From Poecilobothrus nobilitatus (lineage: Eukaryota > Arthropoda > Insecta > Diptera > Dolichopodidae), in assembly GCA_947095535.1 (NCBI GenBank), contig OX352773.1:107863685-107927684 (forward strand): 64,000 bases of DNA, written 5' to 3'. The position numbers and the translations under genes are program-made. The notes beneath the pieces were generated by a model that saw only the letters and a program-made list of their open reading frames with translations, was not told the origin of the DNA and searched no databases. The number at the start of each line of letters is the position of its first letter. The stretch's first letter is position 1. Of the stretch, positions 22,840 through 35,447 are shown piece after piece.

Positions 22840-25689
22840 ATTTTATTTGTAAAAATCATTTTGCTCCTGATTGTTTTAGTTTTACAGGTAAGCTTCATAA
22901 AAATAGTATACCATCTCTGTTTTTAAACGCACAGGTAACGCCCCCGCCAAAAAATAGGATACCATTACCATCTCTGTATTTAAAGGAGTTATCGTTTAAT
23001 AAACGAGTAAGCCCACCAATAAACACCTATAGTGGGCCAAAAAGAAAACAAATAGAGGATGAACAACATATTGTAAGTAATAATGATAATAGTAATTGTA
23101 ATAATTTACTCGGTAATAATTATAACGAAATTTTCGATGATAATAATAATTGCAATATTTTCCTCAATAATATTTTTAGTCATAATAGTGATAATGTAAG
23201 TTATGAATTTTGTGATAATAATACAGGTGATAATAAAAGTGACGATGTTTCTACTAATTTTTCTCTCGAAGCTTCCGAAAATTTAAAAACATACCCAGGG
23301 CCGAAAACATTTGAAAAAAATTTAAATATGGATGATTATGATGAGTTTGAACTTTTAAACTCTAAGTTCGAACCAAACTATCAAATTTCAAAACATTCTG
23401 ATTTTCAGAAAGAAAGTGATATTGAAGATTCAGGAAAAAAATGTTGAAAAAATGTTGAAGGAATTTGTAAAAACTGTGAGAGGTACAAGAAGTCTTTACA
23501 GTTGTTAAAAAATAAATATATAAAATTAAAACTAAAATTAAATAAAAAAAAAAATGATTTAAAACAGCATAATAAAAGTAAAATATATTACAAGAGCAAA
23601 GATACATCGAAAAAATACAAAAATATTACTGACATGTTGAAAAATTTGAGAACATCAGATAATTCAAAAGTATTTTCCAAAATTCTGTTAAAAGAAAGAA
23701 AAAAAACAGAAATTTGGGAGGAAAATGAACGTGAACTTTGTTTACAAATTTTTCTTAAATCATCATCATTTTACATGTTCCTTAAAGAAAATTTAAAATT
23801 TCAGCTCCCATCAGCTTCATCTCTACACAGATGATTACCAGTAGACAGCGTTCAACCAGGAATTAATGACAAATTATTTGAAGTTATAGAAACGAAATTT
23901 AAAAATTCAAACATAACTGCTGGCGAAAAATTAGGAGTGTTAATTTTTGATGAAATATATATCAGTTCAGAGTTAGAATATAACTCAAGGAAAGATATTA
24001 TAGATGGAGTTTGCGCAGATGGGATCAACCGAGAAAATTGCGTTGGAAAAGAAATTTGTGTTTTTTTGCCATTCGTGGATTAGTTTCGTCATGGAGTTAT
24101 ATAATAGCGCATGTTGATCCAAAATAAAAATGATGGTTATGTCAATTATTGACAAATGTTTAAAATCGGGGATAATAATCAAAGCTACTGTATGCGACCA
24201 AGGATCAAATAATCGTTGGCTTTACAAAAAACTTGGAATTACTTATGAAAACATATATTTTACTAGAAACGACCAACAAATATATTGCTTTTTTTGCATG
24301 TGTCATCTAATAATATCTGCCAGAAATTGTTTAATGGATAATGAATTAAAAACCGAAAGTGGATTTACAAAGTGGTCTGTAATAAATGAATTATATGAAA
24401 TAGATCAAGGTGAAAATGGAAATAGTGTAACTAGAATGTTACCAAGAATAACCATAAACCATGTTCATCCAAATAACTTTGCCAAAATGAAAGTTTCATA
24501 TGCGACTCAAATTTTAAGTCGTTCTGTTGCTGCAGCTATTCGTACAACGGCATTTTTAGGAACACTCTCGAAAGAAGTAAGTGAACATGGAGAATCTACA
24601 GCAGAATTTTGTGAAAAATTTAACAATCTTTTTGACATTTTTAATTCACAAAACAGATTTACAGGAAGTATTTATAAAAATGCTATTACAGCAAATAATA
24701 AAGAACAAGAAAATTTTTTGATGAACATGGTATCGTACATACGAAAAATTAAAATATTAACGAAAAATTCTAAAGGAGGAAAAAAAACAGTTTATGTATT
24801 CAATGAATTGCTGCTAAACATAATAGCATTAATCAACATGTCGAATGATATATTTAACTCTTATAAGGATGTAGAATATATATTAACCAGAAAGTTAAAC
24901 CAGGACATTTTAAAAAAAATTTATTTGCAATTATTCGGGGAAAAGGAGGATACAATCGATATCCATCTGTACTGAGAGTTCAATTATCATTTGAGGTGTT
25001 TTATGAATATAAAAACTCTTGATCCCCAAAGTGTTTCAAAATATGCCAACGCACTTTGCGATGCGGATCTTGTTATTGAATGTGAAAGTCTAAATGATGC
25101 TGTTAAATTATTGAATTTTGATGATATAGAAAACAATGAAAAAGATGAAATATTCTGTTTTAATAATGAAAAAGACAATTTTTCGAATCACAAAGAGAAC
25201 GAAGAAAAAACTAAAGAGAACAATAACATTACTGCAAATTCAAGAAGTTATTTTATTGGCTACGTTGTATATAAAATAAATAATAGAATTAAATGTGACA
25301 CATGCAAAGAAAAATTGTTAAAGAAGGCAAATACATCAAATATGCTCCGTGAACAGTTAATTAGTGAAAAAACCTATGAAGGCGTCAAGATTGGTTTAAA
25401 GAAGCCTACTAATGATTTTTATGACATATGTGCAATGCAAATAAATTATTTTGAAAAAACATTTAAAGACCTAATTGCGATTACGAATATAAAAAAATTT
25501 TACATAGATAAATTAATTGAAATAACAAATGTTTCGTACCCAGATTGGTTCTCAGATAAAGACAAATGTAAATCGCATAGACTGGAAATATTAGATTATT
25601 TAATTCTAATTTTAATAAAAAAAAATTGCAAATGGTCACTCAATGAAAACAACAATTTCCCCGACAAATTAAAAGTTTTACGAAAATAA
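22840..25689 (+). pseudogene. P-element/THAP9-type transposase core, broken
   Basis: The sequence follows the P-transposase order without the THAP domain. An Asn/Asp-rich N-terminal part (to about 23446) is followed by a Lys-rich coiled coil, the WEENERELCLQIFLKSSSF block and a LPSASS motif. Next come FDEIYISSELEYNS (first catalytic Asp region), VCDQGSNN (second Asp), then the LNQDIL/GKGGYNRYPS box, and a Cys-rich IGYVVYK...CDTCKEKLL domain to 25689. Breaks are a frameshift near 23446, TGA at 23832 where Trp is expected, a frameshift near 24065, TAA near 24126, a frameshift near 24935 and TGA near 25019. The enzyme family cuts and joins DNA, but this copy is dead. It may be the core of the lineage that once mobilised the THAP elements. 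Confidence 0.85.
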
Positions 25690-28539
25690 TTATTTTTAAG
25701 TACATATGTACATACTTATAATGAATATCCTAGTTTAAGTTGTTTATTTAAATTTTAAGATTTAAAATGTGATATAATAATATGTATGTACATATGTAAT
25801 TTACTTATGTAATTCAATTTTGAAATACTAGTAATATTTATGTAATTTAATTTTGAAATAAAGAAAATAAAAAATTTTTTTAGTTCGTTTCAGTTTTATA
25901 ATTTCTTAAATTTTCCATATTTTCGTTTCAGCTATGTACATATGTATATACCTATATCATTAGTTTTAATTTCTAATAATATTCTTTCTTACAGATTGAA
26001 TTGCTATAAAAAAATCAGTTTTTTACACTATTAACTTCTTTATTTTATAATTACTAATATGTTTTATTTTTAGATTTTCTCAATTAATGCATGAGCAATG
26101 ACTAGCTTCTAGAAATTAAATATTAATTTTAAGTATATGTATGTATTTCCATATTATATATATTTATTTACATATGATGTACATATGTATATATTTTTAC
26201 TTTTATTTTAAAATAATTTTTAACATTAACATTCTTTGTAAATATGGATTTATTTTATTATTTCTTTTACCTATTTTTTATTTATGTTGTACCTACATAT
26301 TTATTGTAACCTGAATTTTGATTGAATTTTATTATTTTTTATTTGTACCTAATAAAAAAAAGGGTTTTTTATGCCAATTGGAAAATTAATACTATTTAGG
26401 TATACATAATATTTAAATACAAATATCTACTAGGTAAATTTTCCAGTTGGCTTTTTCCCTTATAAAATGAACTTTATTCGTTTCTTTCTATTTCTTTAGC
26501 CTATTAAATTTTCTTTTTTAGTGTATGCATATGTACACATACATAATATGTATATGGTTTTTTTATTACAGAAAATAAGCGTACACATATTCTTAAGAAC
26601 AAATAAATAATTTTACGAATAAAACTAAATTACTTCAAAAAATATAACATTTTAAATTTTATACGTTACTTCTCATTTTAATTATAATGAAAAATTTAGC
26701 CAATTGAAATAACGAATTTAATTCTTTCAAAACATTTAAATTCTTACTTATTTTCTATCTTAGTTTAACTATTGTAAATACCAAAAGGTAAAAGCCCACA
26801 TTTTCTAAAGCTAATATATGTACATATACATATATACCTACTTAGTGAAACTAATTAACATTAATCCTATATATGAATGTTAATTAATAATTTTATACAT
26901 TTAAATTTATAAAGTAAAAATTTAAATCCTTCTTCATATACATATTATAGTCAATACAGTTTACTTTAATTGAAACGACGAATTATTAGTTACTTAATCA
27001 TTCTAAATAACACATTTTTATATACTCTTTAGCTTATTTTGCAAAAAAAATAAGCTTAAATACACAAATTGTCTGTGACAAATCAAGAAATCTCATGTAT
27101 ATTTTTTCGTATATCTAGAAAAAAACTTCATTTTATTTAAAAAAAAATAAAAACCATACAATAAATCTGACAAGTAGCTAATTGTTAACTTAACATTATA
27201 TTTAAATACATTCTCATTTATTCGGTTTATAACACATACCGCACAGCATGCAGATAACAAATCTTTTCTTTGTATTTTAAAAATTGTTTTATTGTAATAC
27301 ATTTGTAAATTTTATGTTAATGAATTGTAATTTTATAAACTAGAATATATAAAATTTATTTAAAACTAACAATCGAATCTAAATTACTTACAAAAACCTA
27401 TATTAAATTACCAGTATTCAAATTATTATCTATCCTAGTATAGCAATACGAAGTTACAATGTACATACATATACACCAATTTATTTTATTTAGAAAACTT
27501 TTTTTTTATTCAAGGTTAAATTGTATATGATTGATATCAAAGAAAAGAATGAAAAACGTTTATGTATATTTAAAATTTAAAAAAAAAACGAATTTAGTAT
27601 AACATAAAAGATGAATACATTTCATACTGATAGATGTCGCGACTATTTGGGGCACAGCCTTATTTTTATTTTCTATGCTAAAAAATTTTTTCTACTTGGA
27701 ATGCTTATATATGTATTGTCTTTGCTAATAGTTGTTTTTAGAATAAAAGAGCACGTTCTTTTTTAATAAAACTCTAAATATTTAATAATAAGAGTTTCGA
27801 GTCGACTTTATTTCCTTTTTTTGCCTTTGACTTTATTTTTGGACAATTTTTATTGGAAATAAGATAGAATGGTTAATTCAACTTTATTTCATTTATTTTA
27901 TTTCTGAACATTTTTTTTGGAAATAAGGTAGAATTACTAATTCGACTTTATTTCTATGTTTTTGCTAATAAAGTCGATTCGACTTTATTTCACCCCTCCA
28001 AAAGTCATCCCTAACATATTATGTATATTAGTTTAATTTTCGCTAATACTTTCTGATCAAAAAAATATGAGCGTACTTAGATGCTCACTTTCAAATGTTT
28101 GATGCAAAAAGTTCTTCATATATTTTAACGCCGTGGAGAATACCCCTATCGCCTGGCAAAACTAATTACCTAATTTTCCGTATTATCAAGGTATGCCAAT
28201 AATAGCTGTTTAGCAATAAATATATATAATAGCAATAAAATATATATCTGTTTAATTGCAAGTTTGTACAAAATAAATAGTATAATAAATAATAAACTAT
28301 TCCATTCTTCCAAACCCTTACAAATTTTATCAAGGACAATAAATTATGAGGAAATAAATAGATAGTGAGAAATAAATTTTTAAATTTTATAATAAATTTT
28401 TTGAATTATATAAGCACTAAAATAAATTATGTATATAGAAAAATCTTTTGGTTTTATTTTATTTATGTTAGCTGTAGGATAATAGATAACTGATAGATTT
28501 TAAATTATAAGATATTAATTTGAGTGATTACATTGAGAT
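25690..28539. other. AT-rich intergenic sequence with minor repeats
   Basis: It has several ACATATGTATGTAC microsatellites. An inverted repeat lies at about 26357-26462 (GCCAATTGGAAAATT and its near complement). Between 27785 and 27990 are diverged units of about 75 bp with ATTCGACTTTATTTC, ending in the near-perfect palindrome AATAAAGTCGA/TTCGACTTTATT at 27967-27989. No gene was recognised. Function unknown. Confidence 0.5.
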
Positions 28540-28545
28540 ATTAAA

Positions 28546-30586
28546 AACAGTGATTATTTGTGTGAATATAAACAGGAATTTGATAATGCGATAAAAAAAA
28601 ATGAATTAGAAACAATGCAGCTTTTAAAAGCTATTGAAGAAAGATATACTGAACGGTTAGAAAGTATAAAAAAAGTTCAACAAAAAGAATTTGAAAAATT
28701 TTCGAAAATTACAGAATTATTTCAAACGGAAAGTGAAAAACTTAATACGACTATTCATAATACGGTATTAAAAAACGATGAACTTTGTGAACGTTTAAAA
28801 AACTTTAATGAAAATGAAAACGAACGAAATGTAGGTCAGAATATTGTTTACTCAGATATTGTAAAACAAAATGCAAGTGTAAGCAAAAATAATTTTCCAG
28901 TAATTAAAAAAAAGTACCTTTAGTTATTAAACCGTTAACTAAACAAAAGTGTAATATAACACGAATGGAATTAAATAAGAAGGTAGACCCAAAAAACTTT
29001 AAAATTAATAATATTGAAAATAGAAAAAATGGAATAATTATCGTGGAAGCGGAGAATGTACAGGAAAGAAATAAAATCAAATCTGCAATAGAAAGTAAAT
29101 TAGAGGAGAAGTATCAAGTCAAAATTCCTACTGAACTAAAACCAAGAATTGAAATTGTACATATGACCTCAAAGTATTCGGGTGATGAATTGATAAATAA
29201 TCTAAAAGATCAAAATCAACACTTAGAAGTGAGTGAAATTAAATTAATAAAAATGTACGAGGTAAATAAATATAATGATATAAAATATAATGCCATTATT
29301 GAAATTGATAAGGAGTCTTTTCCAAAAGCAATTGTAAAAGAAAAAGTATCAATTGGTTGGGAACGCTGCAAAGTATTTGATGCCTTAAGAGTGCTTAAAT
29401 GCTTTAAATGTAAAGGGTTCAACCATAAAGCGGCTGAATGTAAAAATGATGAAGCTTGTTCAAATTGTCTTCAGAAACATACCAACAGTGAGTGCAAAGA
29501 GAAGAAAGTAGTTAAATGTATTAATTGCATTGAAACTAATAAGAGGCTGAAACTAAATTTAGATAATGACCACGACACTTTCAGTAAAAACTGCCCAGTT
29601 TATCTAAATAAATTAAGCATAATAAAAAAGAAAATTGGTTATTAGCGATTACAGTCAAATGCTGACGAATTAGTTAAAAATAATTCGATGAATTTAAGTG
29701 AAACTTCACTAAATACTTCTCCTGAATATGCAGAAAACTGTAGGTGTACTAATTTGAATGAACAAACGGAAAAAGCATTAACCTCAAAATCAACTAATTC
29801 AACTAACCAAATAACAATAAATAAACCACCTGATAAAAATAAATATTCAAAAAATGTAACTGCTTCATCAGCAAATTATAATAAAAAAGTAATAACAAAA
29901 GAAACTGCTTCTAAAAAAAATTCTTTAAATAAAATGAATCACAATGTGTTTAATAAATATCTATCTAAACTATGGGGTAATAAGAAAAACAAACATTATA
30001 AACACAAAAAATAAGATCAATAATGTTAATAATATAACAAATAATGGAAATAATAATATTAAAAATGAAAATACTAATAATATCAATGATATAAATCCTA
30101 TTAATGACATTCCAATTCCTAATTATTCGAATTGGATCAAAGGTGAAACGCTTAATCCTCAAACAAAACCTGAATTTTTAAAGAAAGACCATTTTGTCAC
30201 ACTGAAACCACCAATAGTAAAATTAACACGCAAAGCAGTAGAGGAAGGTGACAGTTAGTACATATGTGCTTTCGCGGCTAAAGGATTTCAGAATTTACAA
30301 TAATGTCAGGCTCTTCCTTTCATACTTTTATGATCATACTGATATATGTTATGCTGGAATTACACAAACTAATTTAAAGGTCTTAATAAATCAAGATGGA
30401 CTACCAACAAATTACAAGGAACTATGTCAAATATATTTCACTTACCATGAAAGAATAGGAATTTCCAAAGAAGACGTCAATAAAGATTTAACTTCATACA
30501 GAAGACATATTGATAATAACTATAGAGACTACATTCAAAAAGTTAGAGAAAGTTGGAATAAATATATGACACCCATATCAAAATGA
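28546..30586 (+). pseudogene. LINE 2 ORF1 (coiled coil, CCHC knuckles, long tail)
   Basis: Segment 28558-28923 is a coiled coil. A frameshift in a poly-A run leads to 28965-29645, with the KKVDPKNFKI block and three Cys/His clusters (CFKCKGFNHKAAEC-like). It ends KIGY-TAG at 29643-29645, as in LINE 1. The same frame is then open to 30014 as a Ser/Asn/Lys-rich tail. Two further shifts connect to 29944-30258 and 30248-30586, the last encoding an unrecognised region of about 110 residues rich in Tyr and charged residues. The final TGA overlaps the ORF2 start. Confidence 0.75.
29643..29651 (+). promoter_or_regulatory. TAG stop at the homologous ORF1 position of LINE 2
   Basis: The codons are TAG CGA TTA. 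The downstream frame is open for about 120 codons. It is the counterpart of TAG CAA CTA in LINE 1. Confidence 0.35.
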
Positions 30587-33429
30587 TGAGTTCTATAAAT
30601 ATTGTCAATAAAAATAATTCAATAAATATTTTGTATGTTAATATTAGAAGTATGAGGAATAAAATTGATGATCTAACTCTATTAATTAAGTCACATTCTC
30701 CAGATATTGTTATATTAAATGAAACATGGATTTATTCATCCGAAATCCCATTTATGCAGATTCCTGAATTTTCATCCATCCATCACTGCAGAGAAAATAA
30801 CAGGGGCGGTGGAACAGCAATTTATATAAAAAACAAATTAGCATTTACTTCTCTTGCATTACCAAATTCTGTAAATGAGAAATTTAATCCTATTGGAATT
30901 CAACTACTCAATTGTAAACCCAACATTAAAATTATTACAATGTATAATGCTCCTGGTATTGATAAAAACGATTACATCGATTCAGTGGGTATTCTCTTAA
31001 AGACTTTCAGTAAAAACTGTATCATAGTAGGTGATACCAACATAGATTTGCTTTCAAATAATGAAAACACTATTACTTATATTAATATAGTTGAATCATA
31101 CAACTTTAACATAATCAATGATACCACTATCAACGGAATAACTCGGCAAGCCGTAAATTACAGTTGCCAATCTGATTGTAATCATGGAAGCATCCTTGAT
31201 CACGTTATTGCCAATTTTAAAACTTTTAATGCAACGATCAAATTGTCGGATAATCCTATTAGTGACCACAAAGTTTTGGAGATAAATATTGAAAAATGCG
31301 ATATCATACTCGAACAAATGACAAGAGTAACTATAGAAAAAACTAACGGGAATGCTTTCCAAAACTTAGTTGCACAAAAAATCCAAATGTGTAACTCTTA
31401 TGATGAAATTACGGAATGTATAAATGTAAGTAAAGCATTAGCTTCTTCAACAAGAATAGTTAGAAGACGGAAACAAAACCATTGGATTACTCCGTTTATA
31501 CTTAATTTAATCAAAATACGAAATAAACTTTATGCTAAAATTCGTAAACAAAAAAACAACTATGATTTGCAAAATAGATATAAAAAAATTAAAAACTATA
31601 TTCAAAAATTAATAAAAGAAGCAAAGGATAACTACTTCAACAACCAAATAAGTGAAAGTTGCAACTCTCAACAGCTGTGGAAAATTATTAATAAGCACTT
31701 AAGTTCGAACATTTCTAAAGAAAGTGCGGCAATACACGTAACAAAGAACACCGGAGAAATCACTACTTCTGACTTAGAAGCAGCTAATATTCTAAATGAT
31801 CATTTCGCTACCGTCGGAAGCAAGTTAGATAAAAACTTCAACAACCTTACAAATAATGTAATAAATACACAGGATCACATAAGTCAGAACTCAATTTATT
31901 TTATTCCAACAGATAGTAATGAAATAACACAAATTATAAACTCGTTTAAAACTAACTCATCTCCTGGACCAGATGGCATCTCAATAAAACATATCAAATC
32001 AATTAGACACATTATATCAAACAAGCTTTCTGATATAATAAATGAAATTTTATCGACTGGTGTTTTTCCAAATAAGGCCAAAGATTGTATTATCACTCCA
32101 ATTTTTAAATCAGGAAAAAGGACAGATGTTAACAATTATAGACCAATATCTTTGACAAATTGTCTATCTAAGATTATTGAAAAGGTTATTAAACGTCGTT
32201 TAATTGCATTCTTCACAAATTCAAATCTAATTGATGACCATCAATTTGGTTTTTTAAACGGAAGCAGCACAGAATCCGCTGCGCTTGAAGTTGTTAATTT
32301 CATAAATATGGCGTTAGATAAAAATAACTACGCAGCCGCTATTCTTTTAGATCTAAAAAAAGCTTTTGACACCGTAAATCATGATATATTAATAAATAGC
32401 CTTTTCAATATGGGTATAAGAGGAGTTGCAGCCAATCTATTTAAATCGTATTTAAATTTTCGAAAAATCAAAACCAGAATAAAAGACCATATTAGTGAAG
32501 AAGCAAGTCTACAAATTGGAGTTCCTCAAGGCACAGTTCTAGGACCTATTCTTTATCTAGCTTATGTGAATAACTTCAACAAAATTGGGCTAAGTGGACA
32601 TTATACAATGTTTGCAGATGATACAATAATTCTGTACAAAGGTAAAAACAAGAACCAACTGGAAGAAAATATTAATAATTATTTATACAAAGTTAGTGAG
32701 TGGCTAAATCATAAGAGATTAACAATTAACATCTCTAAAACTGAATTCATCATATTTAAACAAAAAAATAAAGAAAACATTAATCTATCAATCAATATTA
32801 ATAATCAACAAATACAAAGAGTAAAATCGTCGAAATATCTAGGTTTACTTATTGATGAAGATCTTTCTTGGAAAATTCATATAGATAATTTAAAAAAAGC
32901 CGTTTTATCATTAACTGGTGCAATTGGAAGGTGTCCTAAACTAAGTGAAGATATAGCTAAATTGGTCTTCTACGCCCACATTCAGTCTAAAATAAGGTAT
33001 TTAATTCCAGTTTGGAGTCAAAGTTGCAAATACGTTATTAGTTCAGTTAGCGCTATTATCAACAGAGCTATTAAAATCTTATACAGACTTCCATATGATT
33101 CTCCAACTACATCATTGTATTCTGATCGAAATTCACCTACCGTTGAACAAACAATATTTTTGGAAAACTGCAAGTTGATTTATAAACTATCAAATAACTT
33201 AACCAAAAGCAATTTGAAAATACAAACAAATGCTTCAATTCATAGCTACTTCAAACGAAGTGCGGAACATTTTCGATTAGAAGCACCCAGAACTGAAAGA
33301 GGTAAAAGAGATATTATGTTTAATGGCATAAAAAGCTTCAATAGTCTTCCTGCCTATATAAAATATGCTCCCAACATAAGGTTATTCAACAAACGTTTGA
33401 AAGCTGTACTACCCCAATTAAATAATTGA
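30583..33429 (+). CDS. LINE 2 ORF2: endonuclease and reverse transcriptase, intact
   Basis: The 948-residue ORF starts with an apurinic-type endonuclease: NIRSMRNKIDDL near residue 20, LNETW near 47, GDTNIDLL near 150 and SDHK near 226. The RT follows with NYRPISLTN (near 520), the DLKKAFDTVNH box (near 590), GVPQGTVLGP (near 647) and FADD (near 677). There is no RNase H. The ATG (30583) overlaps the ORF1 stop as ATGA, which suggests termination-reinitiation. FADD replaces the more common YADD, as in LINE 1, so this is a family trait. The frame is free of stops, but the broken ORF1 and missing 5' end make autonomous movement unlikely. Confidence 0.92.
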   Translation: MMSSINIVNKNNSINILYVNIRSMRNKIDDLTLLIKSHSPDIVILNETWIYSSEIPFMQIPEFSSIHHCRENNRGGGTAIYIKNKLAFTSLALPNSVNEKFNPIGIQLLNCKPNIKIITMYNAPGIDKNDYIDSVGILLKTFSKNCIIVGDTNIDLLSNNENTITYINIVESYNFNIINDTTINGITRQAVNYSCQSDCNHGSILDHVIANFKTFNATIKLSDNPISDHKVLEINIEKCDIILEQMTRVTIEKTNGNAFQNLVAQKIQMCNSYDEITECINVSKALASSTRIVRRRKQNHWITPFILNLIKIRNKLYAKIRKQKNNYDLQNRYKKIKNYIQKLIKEAKDNYFNNQISESCNSQQLWKIINKHLSSNISKESAAIHVTKNTGEITTSDLEAANILNDHFATVGSKLDKNFNNLTNNVINTQDHISQNSIYFIPTDSNEITQIINSFKTNSSPGPDGISIKHIKSIRHIISNKLSDIINEILSTGVFPNKAKDCIITPIFKSGKRTDVNNYRPISLTNCLSKIIEKVIKRRLIAFFTNSNLIDDHQFGFLNGSSTESAALEVVNFINMALDKNNYAAAILLDLKKAFDTVNHDILINSLFNMGIRGVAANLFKSYLNFRKIKTRIKDHISEEASLQIGVPQGTVLGPILYLAYVNNFNKIGLSGHYTMFADDTIILYKGKNKNQLEENINNYLYKVSEWLNHKRLTINISKTEFIIFKQKNKENINLSININNQQIQRVKSSKYLGLLIDEDLSWKIHIDNLKKAVLSLTGAIGRCPKLSEDIAKLVFYAHIQSKIRYLIPVWSQSCKYVISSVSAIINRAIKILYRLPYDSPTTSLYSDRNSPTVEQTIFLENCKLIYKLSNNLTKSNLKIQTNASIHSYFKRSAEHFRLEAPRTERGKRDIMFNGIKSFNSLPAYIKYAPNIRLFNKRLKAVLPQLNN

Positions 33430-33625
33430 AAAATATATAAAAAAGCAAAAAAAAAAAAAAATGAAATGTATCTAAAATTTTAACCTGTGTATTAAATTTT
33501 ATTAATATTTATTATAATTTTAAATACTAAATTAGTTTTAAGTTAGATTATAGAAGAGATTTATACCAGTTTTACTGTCTATCTCAATTCTTTAATAAAT
33601 AAAAAACAAAATAAAAAAAAAAAAT

Positions 33626-34599
33626 TATAACAAAAAGATGTGTAAAATAACAAAAAAAAAATTTCTTTTTAAATTAATTAGTTCGAGAAATTTTTAATTT
33701 TAAAATTATCGTTTGATATTCACTGGAAATTTAATAATTAAAAATCAACAACAATCGTTTTTGAAAGACTTGACATTTATGAACTAAATAGTCATAGATG
33801 CTTGAATGGGAATGAGAGGGTGGGATGGGTACTAATTTTTTAGTGTGTCATTTGTTGTTATAAAAAAAATTAAAATTTTAATTTTGGTAAACAAAAAAAG
33901 TGTGAAAAATTATAGAATAAAAATTTAAGCAAAATTTAATTAAAATAAAAATCAGAAATAATTAAAATTTAAAATTAATCTTAATTTAAGTTGTTATGTG
34001 TAATTAGATTAATTTAGGTATAAGTAATAAGAATACGTAAAACTGTATGTAATCGGAAATTCTATTTTATAAGATAGTTTTAATGTAAAAATGTGATTAA
34101 AAGAGAAATAAATATTAATATTAAAAGAAAACAAAAAAAAATTATTTTGTACAATTTTCTTGATCAATGAAATTGTTAAATAGTAAACTTGTTTTTTCTT
34201 ATGTTACAATGAAATCTATGAGTTAAAATCTGCCATGACACCATAAGTTTATTACAGGGACAAACAAAAAAAAATAGAAAAAATTTAAAAAAAAAATACT
34301 TATCTTATGATATATTTTTATAACTTCATACACCTCCACCAAACAGGTTTGAATAAGATACTTAATTTTTATTTTTGTTAAATACAGTATTAAAATTTAA
34401 TTAAAAATTAAAAAAAAAAACAAATAAATATAATCTAAAAAAATTTAGTATGTTAAAAATGGTCTTAAAATAAAATAGAATTAAAGAAATTTAGTATATT
34501 ACAAACAAGTCTACATTCCAAAATGTACAGGTGAATACCGCCTATTAACCCAATCCATAAGAAAAGGGCTCATTGTCGTTGTTCTCCTATTCTATTAAT
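33626..34599. other. AT-rich intergenic sequence
   Basis: Only poly-A and AT-rich runs were seen. No gene or structured repeat was recognised. Confidence 0.4.
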
Positions 34600-35095
34600 T
34601 TTTGTCAACCATTTATACAATAAGGACAACATGGTTTTCAAAATAGTAAATCCACAGTTACTCATATGATTGAATTTGTCTCTGACATTTTATATACTGT
34701 GGAAACTAAAGTAGACGTTGTATTTACTGATATCAGTAAGCTCTTCTATCTAATTCCATATTAAATTATCCTTGAAAACCATAAAGTAGTATGATTTTCA
34801 AGTCAGTCTTAAATGATCATCGTCTTATTTGTCATATAGATCACACCAACTGCTTTTTAGATTTCTACAACATAAGTTTTCAGAAATACCATAAGGAAGC
34901 CATCTAGGTTTCTTATTTTTCGTAGCGTCAATCTACGCAGTTCTCTATGTATATCCCATTCACATCGTCTTTGTTTTGCTCAAGATATCAAAACCTGCAA
35001 AACTAACTTCCACTCGTGATTGTGAGTTGTTGCAACATGATCTCAAACATCTTGGTTCATCGTGCAGGAGTAACTATCCCGAACTAAATCTTACG
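34600..35095 (+). pseudogene. Degraded reverse-transcriptase fragment of another LINE
   Basis: Translated fragments across frames keep the order of a CR1/jockey-type RT: EFVSDILYTVETKVDVVFTD with SK (about 34670-34740), PHEIL-like residues, a remnant of the Q-G-S-x-L-G box near 34895-34915, a DIK box after the expected catalytic site near 34985, and CELLQHDLKHL...ELNL near 35022-35092. Stops and shifts are frequent. It is distinct from LINE 1 and LINE 2 and older. Confidence 0.65.
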
Positions 35096-35245
35096 CTACA
35101 TTTACACGATATTAAAAAAATCTTGATTTTTTCAAATGTACATATGTACTTTTTATTTCTCTTTGTGGCATGCAATTTTTGACTTGCTTTTACACATGAT
35201 TATTTGATTGATTATTTTCATATACATATGTACATATATATGTAT

Positions 35246-35447
35246 TGTAGTATATCTTTACGGGTTACAATTTTTGTACTATATATTTTAAATAAGTAAT
35301 CCGATTGCTTGAAAATAATGTATTTTTGATAATAATATTTTAGTTGGTAATATGTGCATAAATTATATTGTAAATGAATTCTAGGTCAAGATATTACTTT
35401 CTTGTATCCCAAATAAACTTCTTTGTAACAAAGCAATAACAATTACA
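35246..35447 (+). repeat. Putative LTR of a 412/mdg1-type Gypsy element
   Basis: It begins TGTAGTATATC and ends CAATTACA, has an AATAAA at 35412-35417, and is followed directly by TGGCGACC. These ends resemble the 412/mdg1 group of fly Gypsy elements. No internal coding region follows, so it is a 5' remnant. Confidence 0.5.

Larger units (their letters stand above)
28540..33625 (+). mobile_element. CR1/L2/jockey-type LINE 2, 5'-truncated
   Basis: ORF1 (from about 28546) lacks the PHD part seen in LINE 1, so the copy is 5'-truncated or decayed there. ORF2 (30583-33429) is intact. A 3' UTR of about 190 bp ends in A-rich sequence near 33605-33625. ORF1 and ORF2 meet in an ATGA overlap. The predicted proteins resemble LINE 1 throughout but differ at many positions, so the two are members of related families and not copies of one recent source. 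Confidence 0.85.

Noticed and set aside
27093..27302. 69-codon minus-strand ORF
   Set aside because: AT-rich chance ORF without recognisable domain.
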